Assembly: GCF_025753855.1 (NCBI RefSeq)
Contig: NZ_JAOWPT010000003.1
Span: 558,001 to 622,000, forward strand
Origin: Mesorhizobium sp. ZC-5
GTDB lineage: Bacteria > Pseudomonadota > Alphaproteobacteria > Rhizobiales > Rhizobiaceae
Direction of reading: 5' to 3'
DNA length: 64,000 bases
Shown: piece after piece, positions 43,862 through 52,624 of the stretch
Position numbering within the stretch: position 1 is the stretch's first letter
Layout: every line of letters begins with the position of its first letter
Made by a program: the position numbers and the translations under genes
The notes under the pieces: generated by a model
Database searches by the model: none
The model's input: the letters and a program-made list of their open reading frames with translations, nothing else
Told to the model about the DNA's origin: nothing

Positions 43862-44353
43862 ATGGATCGCCTCGACCGAAAAATTTTGCGCCTTCTGCAG
43901 GAGGACGCGACGCTCGCCGTGGCCGACATCGCCAAGAAAGTCGGTCTTTCGACCACGCCCTGCTGGCGGCGCATCCAGAAGCTCGAGGAGGAGGGCGTCA
44001 TCAAGCGTCGCGTGGCTATCCTCGATCCTGTGCGGATAAACACCCGCGTCACCGTCTTCGTCTCGATCCGCACCAATTCGCATAGCCTCGAATGGCTGCG
44101 GCGCTTCTCGGAAGTCATTCAGGAATTCCCGGAAGTCATTGAATTCTATCGGATGAGTGGCGATGTCGATTACCTGTTGCGGGTCGTGGTGCCGGACATC
44201 GCGGCCTATGACGCCTTCTACAAGCGGCTGATCGCCAAGATCGAGATCCGTGACGTGTCCTCGGCTTTCGCGATGGAGCAGATCAAATACACCACCGAGC
44301 TGCCGCTCGATTATATGGTGCTCGACAAGGAAAGCGCCTCCAGCGCAGCCTGA
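43862..44353 (+). CDS. Lrp/AsnC-family regulator
   Basis: 163 residues. N-terminal HTH (LDRKILRLLQEDATLAVADI, then KKVGLSTTPCWRRIQKLEEE) and a C-terminal RAM effector domain (YRMSGDVDYLLRVVVPDIAA). Likely amino-acid responsive. The target is not evident: neighbouring genes are unrelated. A short AT-rich promoter region lies between it and the UDG gene. Confidence 0.92.
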   Translation: MDRLDRKILRLLQEDATLAVADIAKKVGLSTTPCWRRIQKLEEEGVIKRRVAILDPVRINTRVTVFVSIRTNSHSLEWLRRFSEVIQEFPEVIEFYRMSGDVDYLLRVVVPDIAAYDAFYKRLIAKIEIRDVSSAFAMEQIKYTTELPLDYMVLDKESASSAA

Positions 44354-44405
44354 GCGGATCGGCGCGGGAGCGTCGAATGCCTTCCGCGTTATTGTCCTGA
44401 GACAC

Positions 44406-45110
44406 TCATTTGGCTTTGTTCGCCAGGCGCGCAAGCTGCTTGGGATCGGTCAATTCTTTCGCCGCGTTCCTGCCGATCCAGCGCGCCGTCTTGTCCTGGG
44501 ACGCAGCCAGCCGTTCGGCGCTGGCCAGCGCACTGGCATGCAGCGTCGCTGAGCGTTTGCCGATCGAGCGCAAGGCCCAGTTGACGGCCTTCTTCACGAA
44601 ATTGCGCTCATCGGTGGCATGCGCCTCGATCAGCGGCATGAAGCCGTGGAAGGTGGTCTCCGGCTCCTTCTTCCGGTGCACGACCGACCAGGCCATCATC
44701 GCGAAAGCGGTGCGCCGCACGAACTCGCGCTCGTCATCGGCAAATTCTTCGATCAGTACGCGCCAGCCATCCGTGTCGACGAACAGGTCGGAGACGCCGT
44801 CGACGATATCCCAGGAATCGAAGCTCGCCGCCCAGCGCCAGGCATCCCCCGCGGTGAAGCGCTTGGGATCGGCGGTCACCGAAGCGATGAATTGCGCTTC
44901 CATGATGCCGCTGTCCCAAAGCTCGAAGGCGCGCTCATGGTTGCGCTTGATGCGCTTGGCGATCTGGCGCTGCACGCCGTGCGGGATGCCGAGCGCGCGA
45001 TCGATCTTGATTCCGTAGCGGAGCATGCCTTGCCGGTTCTCCTCCGAGCCGATCGAGCGCAGATGCGCGACGATTTCGGTGGAGGTGGAGGAGGGCGACA
45101 GCTCGGCCAT
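44406..45110 (-). CDS. DNA alkylation repair protein (AlkD-like HEAT-repeat)
   Basis: 234 residues of helical HEAT-like repeats as in AlkC/AlkD glycosylases: GIPHGVQRQIAKRIKRNHER, SWDIVDGVSDLFV, and FVKKAVNWALRSIGK with the DNA-binding tryptophan and lysine positions. Removes N3/N7-alkylated bases without base flipping (family knowledge). ATG 45110; upstream in-frame readthrough overlaps the next gene and is not real. Eight bases from the dehydrogenase gene. Confidence 0.88.
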   Translation of the reverse strand: MAELSPSSTSTEIVAHLRSIGSEENRQGMLRYGIKIDRALGIPHGVQRQIAKRIKRNHERAFELWDSGIMEAQFIASVTADPKRFTAGDAWRWAASFDSWDIVDGVSDLFVDTDGWRVLIEEFADDEREFVRRTAFAMMAWSVVHRKKEPETTFHGFMPLIEAHATDERNFVKKAVNWALRSIGKRSATLHASALASAERLAASQDKTARWIGRNAAKELTDPKQLARLANKAK

Positions 45111-45118
45111 GGAAAGTT

Positions 45119-45988
45119 CTACTTCTCCAGCCGCGCCAGCAAGGAGGAGGTGTCCCAGCGCTTGCCGCCCAAGGCCTGTACATCCTTGTAGAACTGGTCG
45201 ACCAGCGCCGTCACCGGCAGCCTGGCGCCGTTGCGGTCGGCTTCGTCGAGGCAGATGCCGAGGTCCTTGCGCATCCAGTCGACGGCAAAGCCGAAATCGT
45301 ACTTGCCGGCGTTCATGGTCTTGTGGCGGTTTTCCATCTGCCATGAACCGGCTGCGCCCTTGGAGATCACCTCGATGACCTTTTCGATGTCGAGCCCGGC
45401 CTTCTTGCCGAAATGAATACCCTCGGCGAGGCCCTGCACCAGGCCGGCGATGCAGATCTGGTTGATCATCTTGGTGAGCTGGCCCGCACCCGCCGATCCC
45501 ATCAATCCGACCATGCGGGCATAGGCATCGATCACCGGTCTCGCCGTGTCGAATGTTACCTCGTCGCCGCCAACCATCACGGTCAGGATGCCGTTTTCGG
45601 CGCCCGCCTGGCCACCCGAGACCGGCGCGTCGAGAAAGCCGATGCCGCGCTCGGCTGCTGCTGCGGCAAGCTCCCGCGCCACTTCGGCGGAAGCGGTGGT
45701 GTTGTCGATGAAGATGGCGCCCTTCTTCATCGCGGCAAAGGCGCCGTCCTTGCCGGTCGTCACTTGCCGCAGGTCGTCGTCGTTGCCGACGCACGAAAAC
45801 ACGAAATCCTTGTCCTTCGCCGCTTCCGCCGGAGTCCTTGCAGAGGTGCCACCATGTTCGGCGACCCATTTCTCGGCCTTGGCCTGGGTACGGTTATAGA
45901 CGGTGACGTCGTGTCCACCCTTGTTCTTCAGGTGGCCGGCCATCGGATAGCCCATAACGCCGAGCCCCAGAAACGCGACAGTTGCCAT
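45119..45988 (-). CDS. Beta-hydroxyacid dehydrogenase family oxidoreductase
   Basis: 289 residues. Rossmann motif AFLGLGVMGYPMAGHL, substrate loop DAPVSGGQAGAENG, catalytic lysine in GAGQLTKMINQICIAGLV (Lys near 170). A relative of GlxR and 3-hydroxyisobutyrate dehydrogenase; the window has a second copy at 4.8 kb in the glyoxylate operon. Substrate not determinable. Lies 66 bases downstream of the amino-acid permease genes. Confidence 0.9.
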   Translation of the reverse strand: MATVAFLGLGVMGYPMAGHLKNKGGHDVTVYNRTQAKAEKWVAEHGGTSARTPAEAAKDKDFVFSCVGNDDDLRQVTTGKDGAFAAMKKGAIFIDNTTASAEVARELAAAAAERGIGFLDAPVSGGQAGAENGILTVMVGGDEVTFDTARPVIDAYARMVGLMGSAGAGQLTKMINQICIAGLVQGLAEGIHFGKKAGLDIEKVIEVISKGAAGSWQMENRHKTMNAGKYDFGFAVDWMRKDLGICLDEADRNGARLPVTALVDQFYKDVQALGGKRWDTSSLLARLEK

Positions 45989-46054
45989 GGTTTTTTCCTT
46001 TCAAAGCGGAGCAGCGGACGATGTGCGCGTCCGCTGACAGGTTTTTCGCTTGTG

Positions 46055-46879
46055 TCAGCGAATAAGGTGCCGGGTGATGATGCGCTCGATCCAGTCCACG
46101 ATATTCCGTAGGACCTCGACGATGGTAAGATAGATCAGTGCCGCCCAGATATAGGTCTGGAAATCGAAGCTGCGTGAATAGGCGCGGCGTGTTTCGCCCA
46201 TCAGGTCGAAGACCGTGATCAACGCGACGATCGCGGAGCCCTTGATCATCAGGATGATCTCGTTGCCGTACGGTCTGAGCGCCACGATCAAGGCTTGCGG
46301 CAAAATGATCTTGCGCAATGTCTGGAACTTGTGCAGCCCAAGCGAGGCCGCGCCCTCCCACTGGCCGCGCGGCACGCTTTCGATCGCGCCACGCAAAATC
46401 TCGGCCTGGTAAGCCGCGGTATTGAGTGCAAAAGCAAAAATGGCGCAGTACCACTCGTCTCGGAAGAACCACCACAACCCGACAGCCTCGAGTTCGGGCC
46501 GGAACGATCCCAGGCCGTAGTAGACAAGAAATGTCTGCGCCAAAAGCGGCGTGCCGCGGAAGAAGTAGACATAGCCGTAGGCAATCGCGCCGAGTAAACG
46601 ATTGTCCGACATGCGCGCATAAGCGATCGGTATTGAAAGCAGCGCACCGAGGACGATCGAGATAAAGACCAGACGAATGGTGACCCACAGGCCCCTCATG
46701 TAGAGCGGGGCATAGCGGTTGAAGAGCTCCGGGTTCCACGCGTTGACCAGGTACGCGATCAACCCGATCCCGATCAGGATCCAGCAACCGACCGCAATCG
46801 TGCCGGCTATACGCGCACCGGTCCAGGGTCGCGCGATGACAGGCGGGCGATCGACGTCGATTTCGCTCACCGTGCTCAT
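46055..46879 (-). CDS. Polar amino-acid ABC transporter permease (HisM-like)
   Basis: 274 residues. Five or more membrane helices with the His/Glu/Gln/Arg/opine family signature: YMRGLWVTIRLVFISIVLGA, FFRGTPLLAQTFLVYYGLG, and EAA loop EGAASLGLHKFQTLRKIILP. A longer than usual N-terminal cytoplasmic tail. ATG overlaps the preceding permease stop (ATGA). Confidence 0.93.
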   Translation of the reverse strand: MSTVSEIDVDRPPVIARPWTGARIAGTIAVGCWILIGIGLIAYLVNAWNPELFNRYAPLYMRGLWVTIRLVFISIVLGALLSIPIAYARMSDNRLLGAIAYGYVYFFRGTPLLAQTFLVYYGLGSFRPELEAVGLWWFFRDEWYCAIFAFALNTAAYQAEILRGAIESVPRGQWEGAASLGLHKFQTLRKIILPQALIVALRPYGNEIILMIKGSAIVALITVFDLMGETRRAYSRSFDFQTYIWAALIYLTIVEVLRNIVDWIERIITRHLIR

Positions 46880-47571
46880 TTCGCCATATCCTGGCGTCCG
46901 ACGGCCTTCTCGATCTGTCCGATACCGTAGGACGAAATGATGGCCAGCACGAGATAGACGAGGCAGGCGAAGCCGAAGAACAGGAAAGCTTCCTTGGTGA
47001 CGCGGGCGGCGATCTGGGTCTGGCGCAGGATGTCCGCGAGACCGATTGCCGACACCAGCGCGGTATCCTTGAGGAGGATCAGCCACAGATTGCTCAAGCC
47101 GGGAAGGGCGATGCGGACAAGCTGCGGCAGGACCACCAGACGCATCGTCTGGCCATTGGACAGCCCGACCGAATAGCCGCCTTCATATTGGCCGCGCGGG
47201 ATCGCACGGAATGCGGAGAGAAAGACCTCGCTTGCATAGGATGAGAAGACGAGACTAAGCGCGATCATTCCCGCGATGAAGCTCGTCACCTGGTCGCTGG
47301 CGCCGGGAAAGAGATAGGTGAAGATCGGAAGGGCAACGCCGAAATAAATGAGAAAAAGCGTGAGCAGTTCGGGAAGTCCACGGAAAATCGTCGTGTAGAC
47401 GCTGCCGGCGATACGCAATGTCGGCTCGGCCGATTGTTTTGCCAGCGCGACAAGAAAGCCCAGGAGAAGACCGACCGGCAGTGTGGCAAGGGCCAATTGA
47501 ACGGTGACGAGGACACCGCGGAAAATGTCGTCAAGCCAGCCCTGGTCCCCCCAGCTCAAGAGTGTCTGCAC
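46876..47571 (-). CDS. Polar amino-acid ABC transporter permease (HisQ-like)
   Basis: 231 residues. VLVTVQLALATLPVGLLLGF, TTIFRGLPELLTLFLIYFG and EAA loop EGGYSVGLSNGQTMRLVVLP identify the partner permease. GTG start 47571. Follows the binding-protein gene after 72 bases that contain a stem-loop. Confidence 0.93.
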   Translation of the reverse strand: MQTLLSWGDQGWLDDIFRGVLVTVQLALATLPVGLLLGFLVALAKQSAEPTLRIAGSVYTTIFRGLPELLTLFLIYFGVALPIFTYLFPGASDQVTSFIAGMIALSLVFSSYASEVFLSAFRAIPRGQYEGGYSVGLSNGQTMRLVVLPQLVRIALPGLSNLWLILLKDTALVSAIGLADILRQTQIAARVTKEAFLFFGFACLVYLVLAIISSYGIGQIEKAVGRQDMAK

Positions 47572-47609
47572 GCGTCAATCACCCGTCCATGTTGCCTATC
47601 CCGGGAAAT

Positions 47610-47637
47610 CGGTCGGCGGCTTGTAGACCGCCGACCG
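47610..47637 (-). terminator. Stem-loop between amino-acid-binding protein and permease genes
   Basis: Perfect 10-bp stem CGGTCGGCGG / CCGCCGACCG with an eight-base loop, placed seven bases after the binding-protein stop. Placed like the hairpin at 13885, it likely protects the binding-protein message or limits read-through. Confidence 0.65.
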
Positions 47638-47643
47638 GATTGT

Positions 47644-48435
47644 TCAGGACTCGGCGCCGTAGACGTCGAACTTGAAGTACTTGTCGTTGATTTCCTTGTA
47701 CTTCCCGTTGGCGCGGATCGCCTCGATGGCGGCATTGAATTTTTTGACGAGGTCCGTCTCGCCCTTGCGCACGGCGACGCCGGCACCCGGGCCGAAGATT
47801 TCAACAGGTTGTGGCGACGGCATGCCGACCATCTTGCAGCAAGCGCCCTCCGGGGAATCGAGGAATTGCTGGAGCACCACAACGTCATCTTCGGCCGCAT
47901 CGAGACGGCCATTGGCCAGGTCGAGCATGTATTCCTGGCTCGACGGATAGCCCTTCAACTCGCTGTCGGTGAAGGTCTTTTCGGCGTAGTTGTAGTGGGT
48001 TGTCGAGGTGGCGACGCCGATCGTCTTGCCGGCGAGATCCTCCTTGGTGACACCCTTAAGGTCGCTGTCCTTGGGGGCGACGATCGCCGACGGGGTGTTG
48101 TAGTACTTGTCGGTGAAGTCCACCTTCTGCTTGCGCTCGTCGGTGATCGACATCGAAGCGATGATGGCGTCGAACTTGCCGGCCTGGAGGGCAGGGATGA
48201 TGCCGTCCCAATCCTGGGTGACGAATTCGCACTTGGCCTTCATCTCGTCGCAGAGCGCCTTGGCGATGTCGATGTCGAAGCCTTCCAGCTTGCCGTCCGG
48301 GGTCAGATTGTTGAAGGGCGGGTAGGCGCCTTCCGTGCCGATCTTCAGGGTCAGCTCCTGCGCTTGGGCAGCACCCAGCGACAAGGCGAACGCGGCAGCC
48401 GAAGCGGCCAGAGCGATACGCTTGGTAATACGCAT
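47644..48435 (-). CDS. Lysine/arginine/ornithine/histidine-type periplasmic binding protein
   Basis: 263 residues. Signal peptide (MRITKRIALAASAAAFALSL, cut near AQAQE), then LKIGTEGAYPPFNNLTPDGK, GFDIDIAKALCDEMKAKCEF, IIPALQAGKFDAIIASMSIT and DVVVLQQFLDS of the HisJ/ArgT group. ATG 48435 follows GAGAGGAAC. First of the three-gene minus-strand operon; no ATP-binding gene lies beside it, so it must share one elsewhere. Confidence 0.94.
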   Translation of the reverse strand: MRITKRIALAASAAAFALSLGAAQAQELTLKIGTEGAYPPFNNLTPDGKLEGFDIDIAKALCDEMKAKCEFVTQDWDGIIPALQAGKFDAIIASMSITDERKQKVDFTDKYYNTPSAIVAPKDSDLKGVTKEDLAGKTIGVATSTTHYNYAEKTFTDSELKGYPSSQEYMLDLANGRLDAAEDDVVVLQQFLDSPEGACCKMVGMPSPQPVEIFGPGAGVAVRKGETDLVKKFNAAIEAIRANGKYKEINDKYFKFDVYGAES

Positions 48436-48616
48436 AATGTTCCTCTCTTTTATGGTGCCGGCTGCGGCTCGTTCAGCCGCAACCTTGGGATGACGCTTGC
48501 CTCGGTCACCCGCTGATTTCGATATTCCCACTGTTTTTCAGTAAAAAGCAATCGCAAAACCATGCGTTTGCGCCAAGAAATCCCCAGCGTTACAGCGACG
48601 TAGAGGAAGGTGCCGG

Positions 48617-49135
48617 CTAGGCTTTGGCTGGCGTCAGCCCGGTCGCCTTCTCGATGAAATCGGCAATGGGAGCGATGTCGTCGATCGGAAAAACCGGCAC
48701 GGATTCGTCCTCGACCGGATGATCAGCCGCGATGGCGACGATGTGCGGATCGCTTGCCGAAAGCGGCGCGCGATCCTTCGCGTCGAGCCGCCGCGTCTCG
48801 ATCTTCTGGTGGGTTTCGCGCTTGTAACCTTCGACCAGCACGATGTCGCAAGGTGATATCCGTGCCAGGATCGCATCGAGCGACGGTTCGGTGTCGCCTT
48901 GCAGTTCATGCATCAGCGCCCAGCGCCGGCCGGACACGATGGCGACCTCCGAGGCGCCGGCGGCACGATGGCGGAAACTGTCGGTGCCTTGCTGGTCGAT
49001 ATCGAAATCGTGGTGCGCATGCTTGACTGTCGAAACCTTCCAGCCGCGCCGCGTCAGTTCGGTGACCAGGCGCTCTGTGAGCGTGGTCTTGCCGGAATTC
49101 TTCCAGCCGGTGATGCCGAAGACGCGCGGTGTCAT
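48617..49135 (-). CDS. mobB: Molybdopterin-guanine dinucleotide biosynthesis adapter MobB
   Basis: 172 residues. P-loop GITGWKNSGKTTLTERLV, then TVKHAHHDFDIDQQGTDSFR (family signature) and LVEGYKRETHQKIE. A GTP-binding helper of molybdopterin guanylylation. Start fixed by the ATGA overlap with mobA at 49132-49135. Confidence 0.94.
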   Translation of the reverse strand: MTPRVFGITGWKNSGKTTLTERLVTELTRRGWKVSTVKHAHHDFDIDQQGTDSFRHRAAGASEVAIVSGRRWALMHELQGDTEPSLDAILARISPCDIVLVEGYKRETHQKIETRRLDAKDRAPLSASDPHIVAIAADHPVEDESVPVFPIDDIAPIADFIEKATGLTPAKA

Positions 49136-49761
49136 GGTGCCCATTCCGCGCGGATGGCTTCCGCGGCTGCAAGCTCATCGGCGGTATTGACGTTGAAGAA
49201 CGGGTCGACTTCGCGGCCGCCCGCCGTCGCCATCGGGAAATCCGCGAGCATGTACCCGCTGGTCTCGGCAAACGCCATCACCTTGAAGGTTTTGGCATCA
49301 GTCAGGAAGCGTAGCAGGTCGCCGCGAAGATCGAGCGGCCACAGTCCGAAAACCGGATGCGCCCCGCCGCCGGAATGCGCCAGCACGAGCTTTTGGTGCG
49401 TGCCGGCGGCATTCAGGAGCCGTTCCGCCAGGTCGGCCGGAAAGAACGGCGTGTCGCCGGCAACGCTTAGCAAATGCCGGCTGCCGGTTGCCTGCGAAGC
49501 CCATTCCATTCCGGCCAGGATGCCGGCCAGCGGTCCGGCGAAGCCGGCAACCGTGTCGCTGATCACCGGCAGCCCGAAACTTTCGAAGCGCGTAGGATCG
49601 CCGTTGGCGTTGAGGGCGATCGGACCGGCCTGCGGCCTGAGGCGTTCGATTACATGCGCCAGCACCGGCTTCCCCGTGAGTGGTTTCAGCACCTTGTCGC
49701 CGCCGCCCATCCGGGTCGAACGGCCGCCGGCAAGGATGACCGCGGGAATCCTGCCGGTCAT
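49132..49761 (-). CDS. mobA: Molybdenum cofactor guanylyltransferase MobA
   Basis: 209 residues. Nucleotidyltransferase signature ILAGGRSTRMGGGDKVLKPL, then GPLAGILAGMEWA and VAGDTPFFPADLA with the metal-binding Asp. Attaches GMP to Mo-molybdopterin to give MGD. Coupled by ATGA overlaps to both mobB downstream and the MFS transporter upstream. Confidence 0.94.
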   Translation of the reverse strand: MTGRIPAVILAGGRSTRMGGGDKVLKPLTGKPVLAHVIERLRPQAGPIALNANGDPTRFESFGLPVISDTVAGFAGPLAGILAGMEWASQATGSRHLLSVAGDTPFFPADLAERLLNAAGTHQKLVLAHSGGGAHPVFGLWPLDLRGDLLRFLTDAKTFKVMAFAETSGYMLADFPMATAGGREVDPFFNVNTADELAAAEAIRAEWAP

Positions 49762-50966
49762 CGCACCTCACCCGCCTGTCGCGAGATATACATGACGTAG
49801 CATGTGGCGACCACGGCAGCACTTGACGAGAGGAACATCACCCAAAGCAGCGGGAAGGGGCCGGTTTCGGGCGAAAGCAACGCCGCCGCGACGACGGAAA
49901 GTGCCGCCCCGCCGCCGATCTGCATGGCGCCGCCAAGGCCGGAGGCGGAACCGGCAAGATGCGGCTTGACGCTGACGATGCCGGCATTGGAGTTGGGCAA
50001 GGTAATGCCGTTGCCGACACCGACGAAACAGGCCGGACCGAACAGGCAAAGCGGGTGGTTGTACCCGAGCGTGAACAGGCCGATGGACAAGAGCATGCCG
50101 GCCGCGGCGATGATGTTGCCCGTCAGCATCATGCGGTTGATGCCGATGCGGCTGGACAGCCTGCCCGAACAGAAATTGCCGAGCATGTAACCGACCGAGA
50201 GGATGCCGAAATAGAAGCCGTATTGCGACGGTGACAGTTTCAGGATTTCGGATGAGACGTAAGGGCCGCCACCGAGGAAGGCGAAGAACGCGCCCGAGGT
50301 GAAGGCCGCGGTGAACACATAGCCCCAGAAACGGTGCGAGCGCAGCAGTTCCGGATAGGTGCGAAACTGCGATGCGAGGCTTGCCGAACGGCTGTGGTTG
50401 GTTTCACCCAGGTCGAGATAGATGATCGCTATCGCGACGAGCCCGAAGACGAGCGTCAGCACGAATGTCGACTGCCACCCGTAGGTTTCGTCGAGAAAGC
50501 CTCCGATCATCGGGCCGATCATGGGCACCAACGCCGTGCCCATGGTGACGTAGCCGATCTTGCTCGCGGCATGGGCGGCGTCGACCGTATCGCGCACGAC
50601 GGCCCGCCCGAGCACGATGCCGGCCGCCGAAAACGCCTGCAGCAGGCGGCAGGCCAAAAGAGCCTCGATCGTCGGCGCATAGATAGCCCCGAGGGTACCG
50701 ACCAAAAAGACCGTCATGCAGGCGAGCATAACCGGCCGTCTCCCGAAGCGGTCGGAAGCCGGGCCGATGAAGAGCTGGAGCAGGGCGGTGGCCGCGAGAT
50801 AGAGTGAAACGGCCAGTTGGACGAGCGCGTACTCCGTGTCGAAATAGCGGGCCATGTTCGGCATCGACGGCAGGAATATGTTGATCGACAGCGCGCCGAC
50901 GGCTGTCGCGAGCACCAGCGTCAGGATGTGCGGTTCGCTCCTGCGGTCGAAAAATGTCCCGGCCAT
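49758..50966 (-). CDS. Bcr/CflA-type MFS drug transporter
   Basis: 402 residues, about 12 membrane helices. Family motif GPASDRFGRRPVMLACM between helices 2 and 3, an early LSINIFLPSMPNMARYF, and RLLQAFSAAGIVLGRAVVRD typical of Bcr/CflA. Exports small drugs or metabolites; the substrate is unknown. ATG 50966 follows GAGGAGG. Four-base overlap with mobA is notable, since it couples a transporter to Mo cofactor genes. Confidence 0.92.
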   Translation of the reverse strand: MAGTFFDRRSEPHILTLVLATAVGALSINIFLPSMPNMARYFDTEYALVQLAVSLYLAATALLQLFIGPASDRFGRRPVMLACMTVFLVGTLGAIYAPTIEALLACRLLQAFSAAGIVLGRAVVRDTVDAAHAASKIGYVTMGTALVPMIGPMIGGFLDETYGWQSTFVLTLVFGLVAIAIIYLDLGETNHSRSASLASQFRTYPELLRSHRFWGYVFTAAFTSGAFFAFLGGGPYVSSEILKLSPSQYGFYFGILSVGYMLGNFCSGRLSSRIGINRMMLTGNIIAAAGMLLSIGLFTLGYNHPLCLFGPACFVGVGNGITLPNSNAGIVSVKPHLAGSASGLGGAMQIGGGAALSVVAAALLSPETGPFPLLWVMFLSSSAAVVATCYVMYISRQAGEVR

Positions 50967-51070
50967 CAAACCTCCTCGCGCCGCCGAATCCCATGGCTGG
51001 TCTAAGCCAGCTTCTACCGCGTGTCACCTGAGCGCCGTGCCCGGCCGGCGCAGTGGCTGCAGCGCTGCAA

Positions 51071-52024
51071 TCACATACCGTCCGGCGCCATCGCCGGCCC
51101 GGTGCTTTCCGCCGCCGGCTTGCGCCGTCCCAGGATGCGCTCGCGGTAGAGTGCATAGAGGCCGGAGGCGACGACGATGACCGCACCGATAATCATTGCC
51201 TGGTCCGGTCTGTCGCCGAACACCAGGTAGCCAAGCAGGAGCGCCCACAGCAGCGCGGTGTAGCGGAATGGCGCGATGAAGGAAATTTCGCCTTCGCGCA
51301 TCGCCATGATGATGAACTGGTAGCCGACAAGCAGCAGTGCGGCCGCCACGGCGAAAGCCCCGGTCTCGCCGGTGCTGAGCGGTGTCCAGCCGCCCATCGG
51401 CCCGATCAGCAACGCTCCGCAAAGGGTCACCGACAATGCCGTTACGGTCGACACCAGCAGCGTCGGGATATGCGACGGGATTCGCTTGGTGGCGAGGTCG
51501 CGTACGGCGCAGCAGCCGACGCTGGCAAGCGCCAGCAGCGAATAGGCGCTGAAACCCTCGAAGCCCGGCCTGATGATAATCATTACGCCGGTGAATCCGA
51601 CCGCGATGGCCACCCAGCGGCGCCAGCCGACGCTTTCGCCGAATACCAGCGCCGCGCCCATTGTGACGGCCAGAGGCAGCGCCTGCATCACCGCCGATAC
51701 ATTGGCGAGCGGCAGGTGGGCGAGCGCGACCAGGAAAGCCACGGTTGCGCCGACCTCGCCGGCAACGCGGACGGCCATCAACGGATGCAGGATATGCGAG
51801 GGCCGCTTCAATGCCCCCCGATGCCAGGCAAGCAGTATGACCATCGCGGTCGCGAACAGTCCGCGCACCAGCATGACCTGCCCCATGTTCATGGAAAGCG
51901 ACATCATCTTGCTGATTGCATCGTTGGCCGTGAAAGCGGCCATCGAGACCGCCATGAACAAGGCGCCGCGCAGGTTCGGGGAGAGGGGCAAAGAACATTT
52001 CCGGGTTTGGAGAATCTTCGCCAT
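51071..52024 (-). CDS. EamA/DMT-family transporter (RhaT/YdcZ-like)
   Basis: 317 residues, 10 hydrophobic segments in two EamA halves: GALFMAVSMAAFTANDAISK at the first, LLALASVGCCAVRDLATKRI at the start of the second. Predicted drug/metabolite exporter. Stand-alone, 104 bases upstream of the MFS gene. Confidence 0.9.
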   Translation of the reverse strand: MAKILQTRKCSLPLSPNLRGALFMAVSMAAFTANDAISKMMSLSMNMGQVMLVRGLFATAMVILLAWHRGALKRPSHILHPLMAVRVAGEVGATVAFLVALAHLPLANVSAVMQALPLAVTMGAALVFGESVGWRRWVAIAVGFTGVMIIIRPGFEGFSAYSLLALASVGCCAVRDLATKRIPSHIPTLLVSTVTALSVTLCGALLIGPMGGWTPLSTGETGAFAVAAALLLVGYQFIIMAMREGEISFIAPFRYTALLWALLLGYLVFGDRPDQAMIIGAVIVVASGLYALYRERILGRRKPAAESTGPAMAPDGM

Positions 52025-52139
52025 GTAGCATCCGGTCGTGAAACCGCAATGCTATTCGGCTGGGCCAGGCCAGCCGCGATCCGGGTTGCGCAGGGAACAG
52101 ACGGTGACGCGTCAGCGCGCCGCCTGTCCCCGCGTCAAG

Positions 52140-52496
52140 TTATTCGGGGCTCAACACCTCGGTGCCGTTGCCGTCTTTCCCGGCGATGGTCCATAGGCCG
52201 TCGAGCGTGCCGTCGCCGTCGGCCTTGTAGACGACGAGGCCGAACACATCGCCGAGCACATAGGCTGCCGCGAATGCGTCGCCGTTACGTGAGCAGATGC
52301 CGTCAGAGGTCGTGCCGCCGGTCACCCAGTGGATGGTGCAGGTGGTGTCGCTGGTGAGCGTGATCTCGGCGGTGCCGCTGTAAGACGAACCGTCGAGGTT
52401 GGTACCCTCGACCGTGTAGGTGCCACCGATGGATTGCGCCGAAGCCGGCGCGGCGATGCACAGTCCGAACAATGCGGACGTCAGAAGTTTCTTCAT
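52140..52496 (-). CDS. Small secreted beta-rich protein
   Basis: 118 residues. Signal peptide (MKKLLTSALFGLCIAAPASA, cut before QSIGG), then a short repeat-like beta domain: GGTYTVEGTNLDGSSYSGTA and LWTIAGKDGNGTEVL with two cysteines. Family not recognised beyond resemblance to small periplasmic proteins of rhizobia with G-x-Y-x-V-x-G-x-N repeats. No operon partners are evident. Confidence 0.72.
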   Translation of the reverse strand: MKKLLTSALFGLCIAAPASAQSIGGTYTVEGTNLDGSSYSGTAEITLTSDTTCTIHWVTGGTTSDGICSRNGDAFAAAYVLGDVFGLVVYKADGDGTLDGLWTIAGKDGNGTEVLSPE

Positions 52497-52624
52497 GATT
52501 TTCCCCCACGGCGCGTCATTCGCGCCGAGTGGGACATTATTCTGGTACGCTGGGCCGGTAAATCGGCAAAACCATTGTTTTCATGTGCTTTGGCGCGGTT
52601 TCTTAAGGCCTTTGGCCCCCGACG

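Noticed and set aside
45111-45869. Upstream extension of the DNA-alkylation-repair frame to a 487-residue protein
   Set aside because: The extension lies inside the beta-hydroxyacid dehydrogenase gene in another frame and is not protein-like; the real start is ATG 45110.
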